A DNA stretch of 6,156 nucleotides from DATKLX01 sp035542155 (GCA_035542155.1 DATKLX010000226.1:1-6156); one strand, 5' to 3'; shown: positions 1-5,230, counted from the first letter of the stretch. A program made the numbers and translations. The notes: generated by a model not told the origin, from the sequence alone.

Positions 1-47
1 GCAAAAACCTCAAAATCGCTACCTTCCCAATAATTTTCGGATAGATG

Positions 48-1283
48 CTAAGGTTCCCTTTCGAAGAGGCTGATGGTCTCGACGTGGTAGGTTTGGGGGA
101 AGAGATCGAAGGGGGTGACTTCTCGTAAGGTGTAACCGGCACCGAGAAGGCGCCTGGCGTCGCGGGCGAGGGTGGATAGGTCGCAGGAGACGTAGGCGAT
201 CGTGGCCGGGCGTTTCTCCACCAGCGCATCCAACACGCGGCGATCCAGGCCAGCTCGGGGTGGGTCGACGAGGACCACCTCGGGGCGCAGATCTAGGTGA
301 GGGAGGATCTCTTCGGCAGCGCCCTGGTAGAGGGTGACGTTATTAAATTCATCCAGGTTGGCGGCAAAATCCACGCAGGCTGCTTCGGACAGCTCCACCC
401 CCACGTAGCGAGCCACCCGCGGAGCCAGAAACGCGCTGAAAAGGCCCACCCCGCAGTAAAGCTCCACCACTATCTGGGAGGGATTCAAGGGCAGGCGCTC
501 CATCAGATGGCGCACCATCACCCCGGCCTGAGGGGTGTTGACCTGGAAAAATAACCCGGCAGATACACGAAACGGGCGGCCGAGGACTTCCATGATCAGG
601 TAATCCTCTCCGGCGAGGATGACGCTTCCGCCAGGTCCGAGGTACACCGCGGAGAGGGGTAAATCCTCGACGCTGAACTCGGGGGTCTCGTCAGAGGTCG
701 ATTCCAGGGTCAGAAGGATTTCCTCGCCAGCTCCCTGGCGCAACTCGACCCGCTCCAGGCCAGGGACCGCCTCGAGGTCCAGCCTGGGCCAGATTTCGTT
801 AATCAGCGGCTCGGGAAGATGGCACTCCTGGATTGCGAACACGGTATGGCTGGCGGCGAGCTGGTAGCCGGGTCTGCCATCCGGGGTGAGGTGGAACTGG
901 ATGGCGTTGCGATAATGAAAATCCTGCGGAGATGGCCGCGCAGGGTGAACCGGTGGATGGGCGATCCCCCCGATGCGCTCGAGCTGCTCGCGAACCACGG
1001 CTTCCTTGGTCTCGAGCTGGAGGGAATAGGGCATGTGCTGATAATGGCACCCCCCGCAAACTCCGAAATGGACGCAGCGGGGCTGGACGCGCAGTGGAGA
1101 GGGTTCCAGGACAGCGACGAGCGCGGCGCGGGCGTGGCCGCGCCTTTCCTCCAGCAGGCGGACGCGGACGCGCTCGCCGGGGAGGCAGAACGGGACGAAA
1201 ACGGCGCGGCCATCGGGGAGGCGGCCCAGCGCTTCCCCGCCAAAGACCAGGTGGGTCACCGTGATGTCGAACGTAGAGGGCAT
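48..1283 (-). CDS. rlmD: RumA/TrmA-family 23S rRNA (uracil-5-)-methyltransferase
   Basis: This 411-residue protein is a SAM-dependent methyltransferase that makes 5-methyluridine in RNA in the cytoplasm. An N-terminal TRAM-like RNA-binding region (about 5-60, FGGEALGR) is followed by four cysteines matching the [4Fe-4S] ligands of RumA: C70, C76, C79 (in CGGCHYQH) and C154. FFQVN (245-249) precedes the class I SAM motif ELYCGVGLF (274-282), then VDPPRAGLD (339-347), the nucleophile C367 in YVSCD, and the C-terminal FPQTYHVE with the usual catalytic base E402. Length and motif order are normal for the family, so the enzyme looks intact. The Fe-S set favours the RlmD/RumA branch over TrmA, but the exact target base (U1939, U747 or both, as in RlmCD of Gram-positives) cannot be read from sequence. 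It is last in a minus-strand series behind a sortase and a small membrane protein, 121 bp away, so it may have its own promoter. The Shine-Dalgarno is weak (only GGAT about 10 nt before ATG), but the start fits the family N-terminus. Confidence 0.93.
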   Translation of the reverse strand: MPSTFDITVTHLVFGGEALGRLPDGRAVFVPFCLPGERVRVRLLEERRGHARAALVAVLEPSPLRVQPRCVHFGVCGGCHYQHMPYSLQLETKEAVVREQLERIGGIAHPPVHPARPSPQDFHYRNAIQFHLTPDGRPGYQLAASHTVFAIQECHLPEPLINEIWPRLDLEAVPGLERVELRQGAGEEILLTLESTSDETPEFSVEDLPLSAVYLGPGGSVILAGEDYLIMEVLGRPFRVSAGLFFQVNTPQAGVMVRHLMERLPLNPSQIVVELYCGVGLFSAFLAPRVARYVGVELSEAACVDFAANLDEFNNVTLYQGAAEEILPHLDLRPEVVLVDPPRAGLDRRVLDALVEKRPATIAYVSCDLSTLARDARRLLGAGYTLREVTPFDLFPQTYHVETISLFEREP

Positions 1284-1404
1284 GAGCGCGATCCAGCAGC
1301 GGAAGATCCTAAGAGCTTGGGAAGCCCTCAGGGTCTCGGTCCATCAATTCGAATCGGAACAACGACGGGATGAAAACATCCACCGCGTTGAAACGGGAGT
1401 GACT

Positions 1405-1620
1405 CTACTTGATAATGAACGAGAGTACGATCAGGATCGCCAGGAAGGAACCAGCGAGCGTTCCGATGCGCCTGAGATCGCTGATCACATAGCCGTAATC
1501 GGGGGTGAACTCTGTCGGGCTGGTCGTGATGGTGCGGCGGAACGCCGAGGTGGGCGCCGACGCGCTGTTTTTGGCTGGAGTGGCTGCCTGGGAAACCTGT
1601 CGTTTTTGCTTCTTGGCCAT
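1405..1620 (-). CDS. Small tail-anchored membrane protein, function unknown
   Basis: The 71-residue product has a Lys/Arg-rich start (AKKQKRQ), a low-complexity Ala/Ser/Thr/Pro stretch to about residue 36, a conserved-looking segment (FTPDYGYVISDLRRIG, 38-53) and one C-terminal hydrophobic helix (about 52-70) ending in a single Lys. This is the layout of a tail-anchored inner-membrane protein with its N-terminus probably in the cytoplasm. A clear Shine-Dalgarno (AAGGAG) lies about 9 nt before the ATG, which supports a real gene. It begins 22 bp after the sortase stop on the same strand, so the two are probably cotranscribed. I recall similar tiny proteins in Chloroflexota genomes but know of no assigned function. 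A role alongside the sortase is inferred from position alone. Confidence 0.75.
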   Translation of the reverse strand: MAKKQKRQVSQAATPAKNSASAPTSAFRRTITTSPTEFTPDYGYVISDLRRIGTLAGSFLAILIVLSFIIK

Positions 1621-1642
1621 GAAAATAACTCCTTACGGTATT

Positions 1643-2560
1643 CTAAGAATTTTTCTGATACTTCGCGGATACCACGATCCGCTTCTTATCGACGAGATAC
1701 GGGTAGCACGAGATCAGGGTCACGGATGCCTCGGCGCCGGGAGCCATCACCTCGACCTGGGTGGGCAGGACGATCTGCGCGCCGGTCACTACATAGCTGT
1801 ACAGGCGCTGGTTGGTGTAGAGGATGATCGTATCGCCTGGCTTCAGCTTATCGAGATCGCGAAAGATCTCGCCAAATACGTCGTTGTGCGCCGAGAGGAC
1901 CACGTTGCCGTTCTGCCCGGGGTTGGCGGTGCCAACGTGCTGGCCGACGCCTTTCTTGAGCTGCTCCCACCCATCGCCCTGAACGATAGGCGCGTCGACC
2001 CCAATGGCCGGGACCTGGATGCGCACGGCCTGCTCGGGGCTGGAGGTCGGCACGGGCAGGTTGGCCAGGGCCTGGACCATCGGACGGAGGTGCTCGGGGA
2101 TTTCGGCGTCGTTGGGCTGAGCCCCTCCCGCCGTGTTCGGCGGAGTATGCCCGGAGGGCAGAACCACGGCCTGGATGATCGGCGTGGGGGTCAGCGTGGG
2201 CTGCTGCAAGGCGGCGGACACTTCTTTATTAAGGTCGCGGACCAGGTTCACCCCGTTGAAGAGGAGGAAGAGGAACCCGATCACCGCGGCGACTTCGATG
2301 GCCAGGAGGAGCCTGTCAACGATCTTTTTGCGCCTGGAGCGAGGGGTCTCCTCTTCGGCGACGGCCTCGACCGACCCGGCCTCATCCTCGACGCGGAGCT
2401 GGTCGGGGGCAAGGGGACCCGGCTCGGGCGCAACGACCACCACCCGCCCGGTGCGGCGGAAAGCTTCGATGCGCTCGTGGCGCGCCGAGCGGCGCTTCTC
2501 GATCAGGAGAGCGCGGAGCTCGTCTACGCTCAGTTCGTCGGCATACTTCCTTCGCGGCAC
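1643..2560 (-). CDS. Membrane-anchored sortase (class D/E-like)
   Basis: The 305-residue protein is a sortase, a cysteine transpeptidase acting outside the cytoplasmic membrane that cleaves a sorting signal and joins the protein to an amine acceptor. An Arg/Glu-rich cytoplasmic region of about 80 residues comes first, ending in the basic cluster RSRRKK. One membrane helix (about 84-107), a Pro/Thr/Gly-rich linker (about 120-178) and the sortase beta-barrel (about 179-302) follow. The catalytic triad is visible as H225 (LSAHND), C285 (LISCYPY) and R294 (DKKRIVV). The cytoplasmic N-terminal region is long for a sortase. Translation starts at GTG. No good Shine-Dalgarno precedes it, and a perfect TATAAT sits 6 bp upstream, so the mRNA may be leaderless. 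No LPXTG-like substrate is encoded in the window. Class assignment is tentative; the family call is firm. Confidence 0.9.
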   Translation of the reverse strand: MPRRKYADELSVDELRALLIEKRRSARHERIEAFRRTGRVVVVAPEPGPLAPDQLRVEDEAGSVEAVAEEETPRSRRKKIVDRLLLAIEVAAVIGFLFLLFNGVNLVRDLNKEVSAALQQPTLTPTPIIQAVVLPSGHTPPNTAGGAQPNDAEIPEHLRPMVQALANLPVPTSSPEQAVRIQVPAIGVDAPIVQGDGWEQLKKGVGQHVGTANPGQNGNVVLSAHNDVFGEIFRDLDKLKPGDTIILYTNQRLYSYVVTGAQIVLPTQVEVMAPGAEASVTLISCYPYLVDKKRIVVSAKYQKNS

Positions 2561-2566
2561 GCTCGA

Positions 2567-2572
2567 ATTATA
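2567..2572 (-). promoter_or_regulatory. -10 element of the sortase gene, predicting a leaderless mRNA
   Basis: A perfect TATAAT on the minus strand ends 6 bp before the GTG of the sortase. Initiation at the usual 6-8 nt downstream would fall on or within a base or two of the start codon. No convincing -35 is seen at 16-18 bp spacing (CGATAA at 17). The four Gs just upstream (TGGGGTATAAT) are not a proper extended -10. Confidence 0.45.
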
Positions 2573-2581
2573 CCCCAGGTA

Positions 2582-2610
2582 TTGCCATTTTATCGGGTAT
2601 CGCGTATAAT
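2582..2610 (+). promoter_or_regulatory. Promoter of the tRNA-Val gene
   Basis: TTGCCA (2582-2587) and TATAAT (2605-2610) are separated by exactly 17 bp, a near-consensus sigma-70/SigA promoter. The predicted transcription start is about 2617, some 5 nt before the mature tRNA 5' end. The -35 lies back to back with the sortase -10 on the other strand, so polymerase binding at the two could interfere. Confidence 0.75.
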
Positions 2611-2621
2611 TTTGCTTCGCC

Positions 2622-2695
2622 GGGCGGGTAGCTCAGTTGGTTAGAGCACACGGTTGACATCCGTGAGGTCGTAGGTTCGAGCCCTATTCCGCCCA
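2622..2695 (+). tRNA. tRNA-Val (anticodon GAC)
   Basis: The sequence folds as a complete cloverleaf. The acceptor GGGCGGG (2622-2628) pairs with TCCGCCC (2688-2694) including one terminal G-T pair, followed by discriminator A2695. The D stem is GCTC/GAGC. The anticodon stem CACGG/CCGTG encloses loop TTGACAT with anticodon GAC (2656-2658), which reads Val codons GUC/GUU. The T stem GTAGG/CCTAT encloses TTCGAGC. CCA is not encoded, because CTTTT follows the discriminator, so CCA would be added after transcription. Its 3' half is repeated at 2751-2785. Confidence 0.95.
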
Positions 2696-2707
2696 CTTTT
2701 CGTTTCA

Positions 2708-2732
2708 CCGGTCAGCCAGCTTTTTAGACCGG
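2708..2732 (+). other. Stem-loop just downstream of tRNA-Val
   Basis: CCGGTC (2708-2713) and GACCGG (2727-2732) form a perfect 6-bp stem around a 13-nt loop, starting 13 nt after the tRNA. No T-run follows the stem. It could help end or process the tRNA transcript but is not a standard intrinsic terminator. Confidence 0.35.
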
Positions 2733-2750
2733 CACCCGGCTCGCTTCGCG

Positions 2751-2785
2751 CCGTGAGGTCGCAGGTTCGAGCCCTATTCCGCCCA
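2751..2785 (+). repeat. Direct repeat of the tRNA-Val 3' half (candidate att site)
   Basis: These 35 bp match tRNA positions 2661-2695, from the 3' side of the anticodon stem to the discriminator base, at 34 of 35 positions. The one change (T to C at 2762) breaks a T-stem pair. The sequence before it (2696-2750) does not resemble a tRNA 5' half, so this is not a second tRNA gene. A tRNA 3'-half direct repeat is the classic footprint of a tyrosine integrase that recombines within a tRNA gene. The two copies are only 90 bp apart, so any element once between them has been lost, or this is one end of another element. Confidence 0.8.
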
Positions 2786-2855
2786 CCTCTTCGGACAAAG
2801 GCGCCTTGTCATTAGGTTTTTCAGTAGTGGGTAAAGGCGAGGCGTTAGACTTATA

Positions 2856-2996
2856 ACCAACCGCAATTTCGCCCACGCCGGCACCTCGGACGGCGAGTTC
2901 GATATCGAAAAGCGACCCTACTTCAACCAAACTGTTTTCCAGCAGCTCTCCGGTGCGAACTGGGATTGGGCGATCTATTACGACGGGTTCCCCGCC
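2856..2996 (+). pseudogene. Fragment of a phosphoesterase / phospholipase C-like gene
   Basis: An open stretch with no start codon or ribosome-binding site encodes about 47 residues that read like an internal part of the phosphoesterase family that includes bacterial phospholipase C and acid phosphatase AcpA. It has NRNFAHAGTSDG followed by FNQTVFQQL and NWDWAIYYDGFP. In that family, an NR-x-AGTS motif is followed by a TIFD-L segment and a W-x-YYDD-P segment with the same spacing. The frame is closed by TAA upstream (2832-2834) and downstream (2997-2999). The N-terminal catalytic part and the rest are absent, so it cannot be functional. The family call comes from memory of motifs. Confidence 0.5.
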
Positions 2997-3054
2997 TAAT
3001 GCATTACCCTTGTCAACAACTGGAACCAGGAGGGGGAGAACTGGTCGCAGCGCC

Positions 3055-3298
3055 GATCCAAACGCGCAGCTCTGGCTGGCCGATTTTCTCGACCGCTGGC
3101 TGGCGGTTCAAAAAAAACGGGCTGGTCACGTTCAACGACCAGCAGCCCGCCGGCGATACCTGGCTAGAAAATGCCGGCCCCGTGTAGATGGTCCAGCTCC
3201 TCCTATTGTTCACCAGCGGAGATATCGACCGGCTGGGGAGGGCAGTGAAGAGTGGGAAAGAACAGTTCAAGGCAGCGTGGGACAGGAAAGAGCAGTAA
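3055..3298 (+). pseudogene. Broken, unrecognised reading frame (frameshift at A8, then a stop)
   Basis: One frame encodes a plausible segment DPNAQLWLADFLDRWLAVQKK up to an eight-A run (3110-3117). The next frame continues sensibly as NGLVTFNDQQPAGDTWLENAGPV to a TAG at 3185-3187. The same frame then resumes with ATG at 3188 for 36 residues, including LLLLFTSGDIDRLGRAVKSG and KEQFKAAW, ending at TAA 3296-3298. One base less in the A-run would join the first two parts. The last piece faintly recalls the amphipathic helix of TatA, but it lacks a proper membrane helix and I do not claim that identity. No Shine-Dalgarno precedes the ATG at 3188. It could be coding debris or chance. Confidence 0.3.
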
Positions 3299-3328
3299 AG
3301 AGCAGAACCGGGAGAGATCCCAGCCGGA

Positions 3329-3736
3329 CTACGCGGCTACGCGATAAGACTGGACACGCCCTCGGCGAACCGGACGCCTAACGAGAGACCGTTCCACAGC
3401 CCGGCAAAGATCAGTGCAGTGGAAGGTTTTGGGAATGTATCCGCACAGTTGAGCCGTGTGCGAACGCCCCAACGTCGTGGGGATCTCTATATAGTCGACG
3501 ATGTTTAAAATTGGAACGGCCAGGCGAGGATCCTGGGTGAGGGCCGCGCGAGTACCTCCCTCGAACCACTCGTCGATGAGGACCAGGTCGGGGCGGATTT
3601 CGCCAATCGAGCGCAGCGCTTCCTGGGCGGAAGAAACGATGGACGCCACCTCATATCCGACTGCGTTCAGGATCGCTTCGACCTGATCTGCCAGATCAGG
3701 GTCTGTTTCGATGAGCAATAACTTTCCTTTTCCCAT
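3329..3736 (-). CDS. Stand-alone receiver-domain protein with degenerate active site
   Basis: The 135-residue protein consists of one response-regulator receiver (CheY-like) domain (about 4-120) and a short basic tail (RRPVRRGR), with no DNA-binding or enzymatic output domain. The phospho-acceptor is present as D55 in PDLVLIDEW, and the conserved Lys is K103 in GYIPKTF. Other key positions have changed. The acidic pair reads E10-T11 (LLLIETDPD) where most receivers have two acids, the switch Thr/Ser position appears to be V80 (PILNIVDY), and the cis-Pro after Lys is Thr. It may bind or signal without normal phosphorylation, or be phosphorylated slowly. No histidine kinase is nearby. AAGGAAGGG lies 6-14 nt before the ATG as the ribosome-binding site. 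A promoter is proposed at 3793-3820. Confidence 0.8.
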   Translation of the reverse strand: MGKGKLLLIETDPDLADQVEAILNAVGYEVASIVSSAQEALRSIGEIRPDLVLIDEWFEGGTRAALTQDPRLAVPILNIVDYIEIPTTLGRSHTAQLCGYIPKTFHCTDLCRAVERSLVRRPVRRGRVQSYRVAA

Positions 3737-3792
3737 ACCGGTCCCTTCCTTAATTCGATGTTTCTACCTGCAAGCTGGATCGTTTTTATCTT

Positions 3793-3820
3793 ATGATATA
3801 GATCGGCAGGGGCCTTTAAA
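3793..3820 (-). promoter_or_regulatory. Possible promoter of the receiver gene
   Basis: On the minus strand TTTAAA (3815-3820) is followed after 16 bp by TATCAT (3793-3798), a 4/6 and a 5/6 match to consensus. The resulting leader would be about 50 nt. It lies in the 165-bp AT-rich gap between the receiver gene and the DUF4031 gene. Confidence 0.4.
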
Positions 3821-3875
3821 TTCTGAGTAAAAATTTCCGGAAGATTGGGTTAATTCCAGGAACGGGAACCGGGAG

Positions 3876-3901
3876 GAGAGATTCCACTTTAAGGATCTCT
3901 C
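3876..3901 (-). terminator. Hairpin directly after the DUF4031 stop codon
   Basis: GAGAGATTCC (3876-3885) and GGATCTCTC (3893-3901) pair over 9 bp with one bulged T around a 7-nt loop. The stem begins at the base after the TGA of the DUF4031 gene. No T-run follows on the minus strand, so it is either an atypical terminator or a 3' mRNA-stabilising structure. Confidence 0.35.
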
Positions 3902-4174
3902 TCAGGCTCCATTTTCGCGGATCTCCTTCAGCTTTCCGACGAGCTCAAGAGAGGATAATTCGATGGCGCCATATTTTACGGCCAGCTCGCGAGACAGGGG
4001 GCGAAGGTCATAGTGCGGGTGATCCGGTTTGTTCTGGAACCATTCGCGGCGCAAGCCGATCCTCTCGGCCATGTCGTGCAGCTCCTCCAGGGTGTCGGCG
4101 ATCATGTGGCACCATTCCCCCCGGCGCCAATCCTGATGCCCATAATTGACCAATGTATCAACGTAAACGGCCAT
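3902..4174 (-). CDS. DUF4031 family small protein
   Basis: The 90-residue soluble protein matches the DUF4031 pattern as I know it. It has an N-terminal YVD (4-6), a W-x-H segment (WCHMIADTLEELHDMAERIGL, 21-41, with H23), RREWFQ (42-47), the PHYDL motif (53-57) and S-x-x-LAVKYGA (61-70). The family is about 80-100 residues long and its biochemical role is unknown to me; the conserved Asp, His and Trp suggest a small catalytic or metal site, which is inference. AAAGGATC before the ATG gives a ribosome-binding site, but the spacing is only about 2 nt, unusually short. The start is kept because YVD must be included. The start codon and ribosome-binding site lie inside one arm of a perfect 15-bp inverted repeat that flanks a small promoter-bearing segment, so expression may depend on the orientation of that segment. 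Confidence 0.85.
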   Translation of the reverse strand: MAVYVDTLVNYGHQDWRRGEWCHMIADTLEELHDMAERIGLRREWFQNKPDHPHYDLRPLSRELAVKYGAIELSSLELVGKLKEIRENGA

Positions 4175-4256
4175 GATCCTTTATTCTCGTCAATAAGAAG
4201 TGAAGTGAAGTTGACAATGACAATCTGCTCATATTATACGCAATAAAGGATCATGG
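4171..4256. repeat. Perfect 15-bp inverted repeat flanking a 56-bp promoter segment (candidate invertible switch)
   Basis: CCATGATCCTTTATT (4171-4185) is the exact reverse complement of AATAAAGGATCATGG (4242-4256). The match ends at both sides of each arm. The left arm holds the ribosome-binding site and start codon of the DUF4031 gene, and the right arm is its mirror image facing outward. The 56-bp core (4186-4241) contains a sigma-70-type promoter on the plus strand, tandem GAAGT units (4198-4210) and a repeated TGACAA (4212-4223). Flipping the core would leave the DUF4031 gene start unchanged but point the promoter at it. This is the architecture of phase-variable invertible promoters. No recombinase gene is in the window, and orientation switching cannot be shown from one sequence. 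Confidence 0.7.
4211..4239 (+). promoter_or_regulatory. Rightward promoter inside the inverted-repeat segment
   Basis: A perfect TTGACA -35 (4211-4216) is followed by TATTAT (4232-4237, spacer 15 bp) or TATACG (4235-4240, spacer 18 bp). As drawn it fires away from the DUF4031 gene and into the 3' end of the minus-strand DUF4386 gene. The same stretch read on the minus strand gives a perfect TATAAT (4233-4238) but no matching -35 at normal spacing, so the DUF4031 gene may have only a weak promoter in this orientation. Confidence 0.5.
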
Positions 4257-4303
4257 AATTTCAAATTTCACAAGCCGGCCCCCTTCGTAAGGGGTTCACT
4301 TGA
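4253..4303 (+). CDS. Possible 16-codon leader ORF facing the DUF4386 gene
   Basis: The mirror-image ribosome-binding site and ATG in the right arm of the inverted repeat open a 16-residue frame (MEFQISQAGPLRKGFT, stop TGA) downstream of the rightward promoter. It overlaps the 3' end of the DUF4386 gene in antisense. The start signals are exact copies of those of the DUF4031 gene, so they should work equally well. The peptide itself probably has no function, and the frame may simply be a by-product of the repeat. Confidence 0.2.
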   Translation: MEFQISQAGPLRKGFT

Positions 4304-5002
4304 GATGACCGCCGGCCGGGGAATGTCCGCCGGGCGGATGCCCCTGGCGATCAGCCAGACTGCGAAGACCATCTCCTGGATCGCGATGGGCATGTTGAGG
4401 GCTGTGTTCAGCGTTTCGGATAGGGGAAACAGGTTGAGCATCGACACCAAACTGACCAGGATGGCCAGGGTGATTCCCGCCAGCCCCCACACGGACAGCC
4501 AGCGGGGGACCAGGTTGAAGCGGTAGAAGACGGAATAGTACATCAGGGCCGCGATGCACCAGCTCGTCAGCATCGGACCGTTCCCCAACCAATTGCTGCT
4601 TTCCTGGATGACGCTTCCCATGGTTTGATACACCGCGCCTTCCGCCGCGGCGTTGGTCTGAACATAGTCCCGGCTGAGGGCCAGCAGGGACACCAGGCCG
4701 GTAGCAGCGGCTACCTGGGTTACACCCTCGATGGTCCTGAAACCAGCCACCCCTATGGCCAGACCCTCGCTGCAGGGTTTGAGGATAGGATACAGCGCGA
4801 GCCCGATCCCCGCGCAGGAAACCGCCATCGCGAAGTACAGGAAAGCGGTAAGCACTATTTGCCCCTGATTGGCAGCGATCTGGGCCAGGAAATCCGGCCC
4901 GGCCAGGATCGGGCTGGATATGATCTTCCCTGCTACGCCGGTGGCTGTCCCGAGGACGAACAGGAACCCGACGATCCGCACATTCGAACGCAACGCTGAC
5001 AT
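4268..5002 (-). CDS. DUF4386 family multi-pass membrane protein
   Basis: The 244-residue protein has about six hydrophobic helices (roughly 8-25, 49-73, 82-110, 142-160, 170-190, 203-219) and a short hydrophilic C-terminal tail. Features I associate with DUF4386 are FRTIEG with R89 and E92 in the third helix, the PRWLSVWGLAG signature (166-176) at the fifth helix, and N-P-x-A-x-QEM followed by VWLIARG (203-221). The family is an integral membrane protein group of unknown function. It starts 3 bp after the stop of the upstream regulator gene, with a strong Shine-Dalgarno (AAGGAGAG) inside that gene, so translation is probably coupled. It is third in a three-gene operon. CCCCTTCGTAAGGGG near its 3' end (4280-4294) can form a 6-bp hairpin with a 3-nt loop but has no T-run after it. 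Confidence 0.85.
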   Translation of the reverse strand: MSALRSNVRIVGFLFVLGTATGVAGKIISSPILAGPDFLAQIAANQGQIVLTAFLYFAMAVSCAGIGLALYPILKPCSEGLAIGVAGFRTIEGVTQVAAATGLVSLLALSRDYVQTNAAAEGAVYQTMGSVIQESSNWLGNGPMLTSWCIAALMYYSVFYRFNLVPRWLSVWGLAGITLAILVSLVSMLNLFPLSETLNTALNMPIAIQEMVFAVWLIARGIRPADIPRPAVISSEPLTKGAGL

Positions 5003-5005
5003 GGT

Positions 5006-5230
5006 TCACTCTCCTTCTGATTTATGATCGAACACTTCGTTAATCTGGACGCCGAAAGCATCGGCAATGCGGAACGCCAGGTCGAGCGAAGGTGAATACT
5101 TGCCGGCCTCGACAGCGATGATGGTTTGCCGGGAGACACCCGCCTTTTCCGCCAGCTCCTGCTGGGTCATCTCGTTCGCGAAGAAACGCAGCCTGCGGAT
5201 GCTGTTCGAGATGACGATTTTCTTAGCCAT
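5006..5230 (-). CDS. Small Cro/CI-type (XRE) helix-turn-helix regulator
   Basis: The 74-residue protein is a single HTH domain of the compact XRE group that includes Bacillus YozG-like proteins. The HTH is QQELAEKAGVSRQTIIAVEAG (23-43) with the recognition helix starting at S33. The scaffold continues with YSPSLDLAFRIADAFGVQINEVF (45-67), and there is no ligand-binding domain. Its start lies inside the last codons of the upstream membrane-protein gene (8-bp overlap), and its stop is 3 bp before the DUF4386 start, so the three genes form one translationally coupled operon. A membrane-protein/small-XRE pair of this kind usually implies local transcriptional control. The likely target is its own promoter, where two ATAGTAT repeats overlap the -10 region; this is inferred. 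Confidence 0.9.
   Translation of the reverse strand: MAKKIVISNSIRRLRFFANEMTQQELAEKAGVSRQTIIAVEAGKYSPSLDLAFRIADAFGVQINEVFDHKSEGE

Larger units (their letters stand above)
2696..3328. other. Gene-free, degraded region downstream of the tRNA
   Basis: This 633-bp stretch has no intact gene with a ribosome-binding site. It holds a stem-loop, a copy of the tRNA 3' half, a short GC-rich partial palindrome (2794-2810) followed after 6 nt by five Ts (a possible decayed terminator), a phosphoesterase-like coding fragment and a broken unrecognised reading frame. The content fits the remains of inserted DNA beside a tRNA attachment site. No integrase or transposase fragment was recognised. Confidence 0.6.

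Noticed and set aside
819..1373. Plus-strand open frame of 184 codons, and others opposite the methyltransferase
   Set aside because: These are shadows of a high-GC gene with intact catalytic motifs on the minus strand.
1368..1381. GGATG-AAAA-CATCC hairpin between the small membrane protein gene and the methyltransferase gene as a terminator
   Set aside because: The stem is only 5 bp and is not followed by a T-run on the minus strand, so it gives no real evidence of termination.
1505..2644. Long plus-strand open frame of 379 codons
   Set aside because: It is antisense to the sortase and small membrane protein genes, whose motifs are clear. It has a low-complexity acidic composition and runs into the tRNA.
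2696..2785. A second, tandem tRNA-Val gene
   Set aside because: Only the 3' half is present. The preceding 55 bp give no acceptor, D or anticodon stem, and one T-stem pair is broken.
2794..2821. Intrinsic terminator from the near-palindrome followed by TTTTT
   Set aside because: The stem has a bulge and too small a loop, and the T-run begins six bases after it. At best it is a decayed terminator.
2724..2930. Minus-strand open frame containing GGIGLEPATSRRE
   Set aside because: This is the well-known false protein produced by translating the antisense of a tRNA 3' half; it runs through the 2751-2785 repeat and has no ribosome-binding site.
4197..4223. CRISPR or other array from the GAAGT and TGACAA repeats
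   Set aside because: The units are 5-7 bp with two or three copies and no spacers, so they are simple short tandem repeats.
4296..5009. Second minus-strand frame of 237 codons over the DUF4386 gene
   Set aside because: It is rich in Arg, Gly and Pro with no membrane helices, whereas the other frame gives a coherent DUF4386 protein with a strong Shine-Dalgarno.
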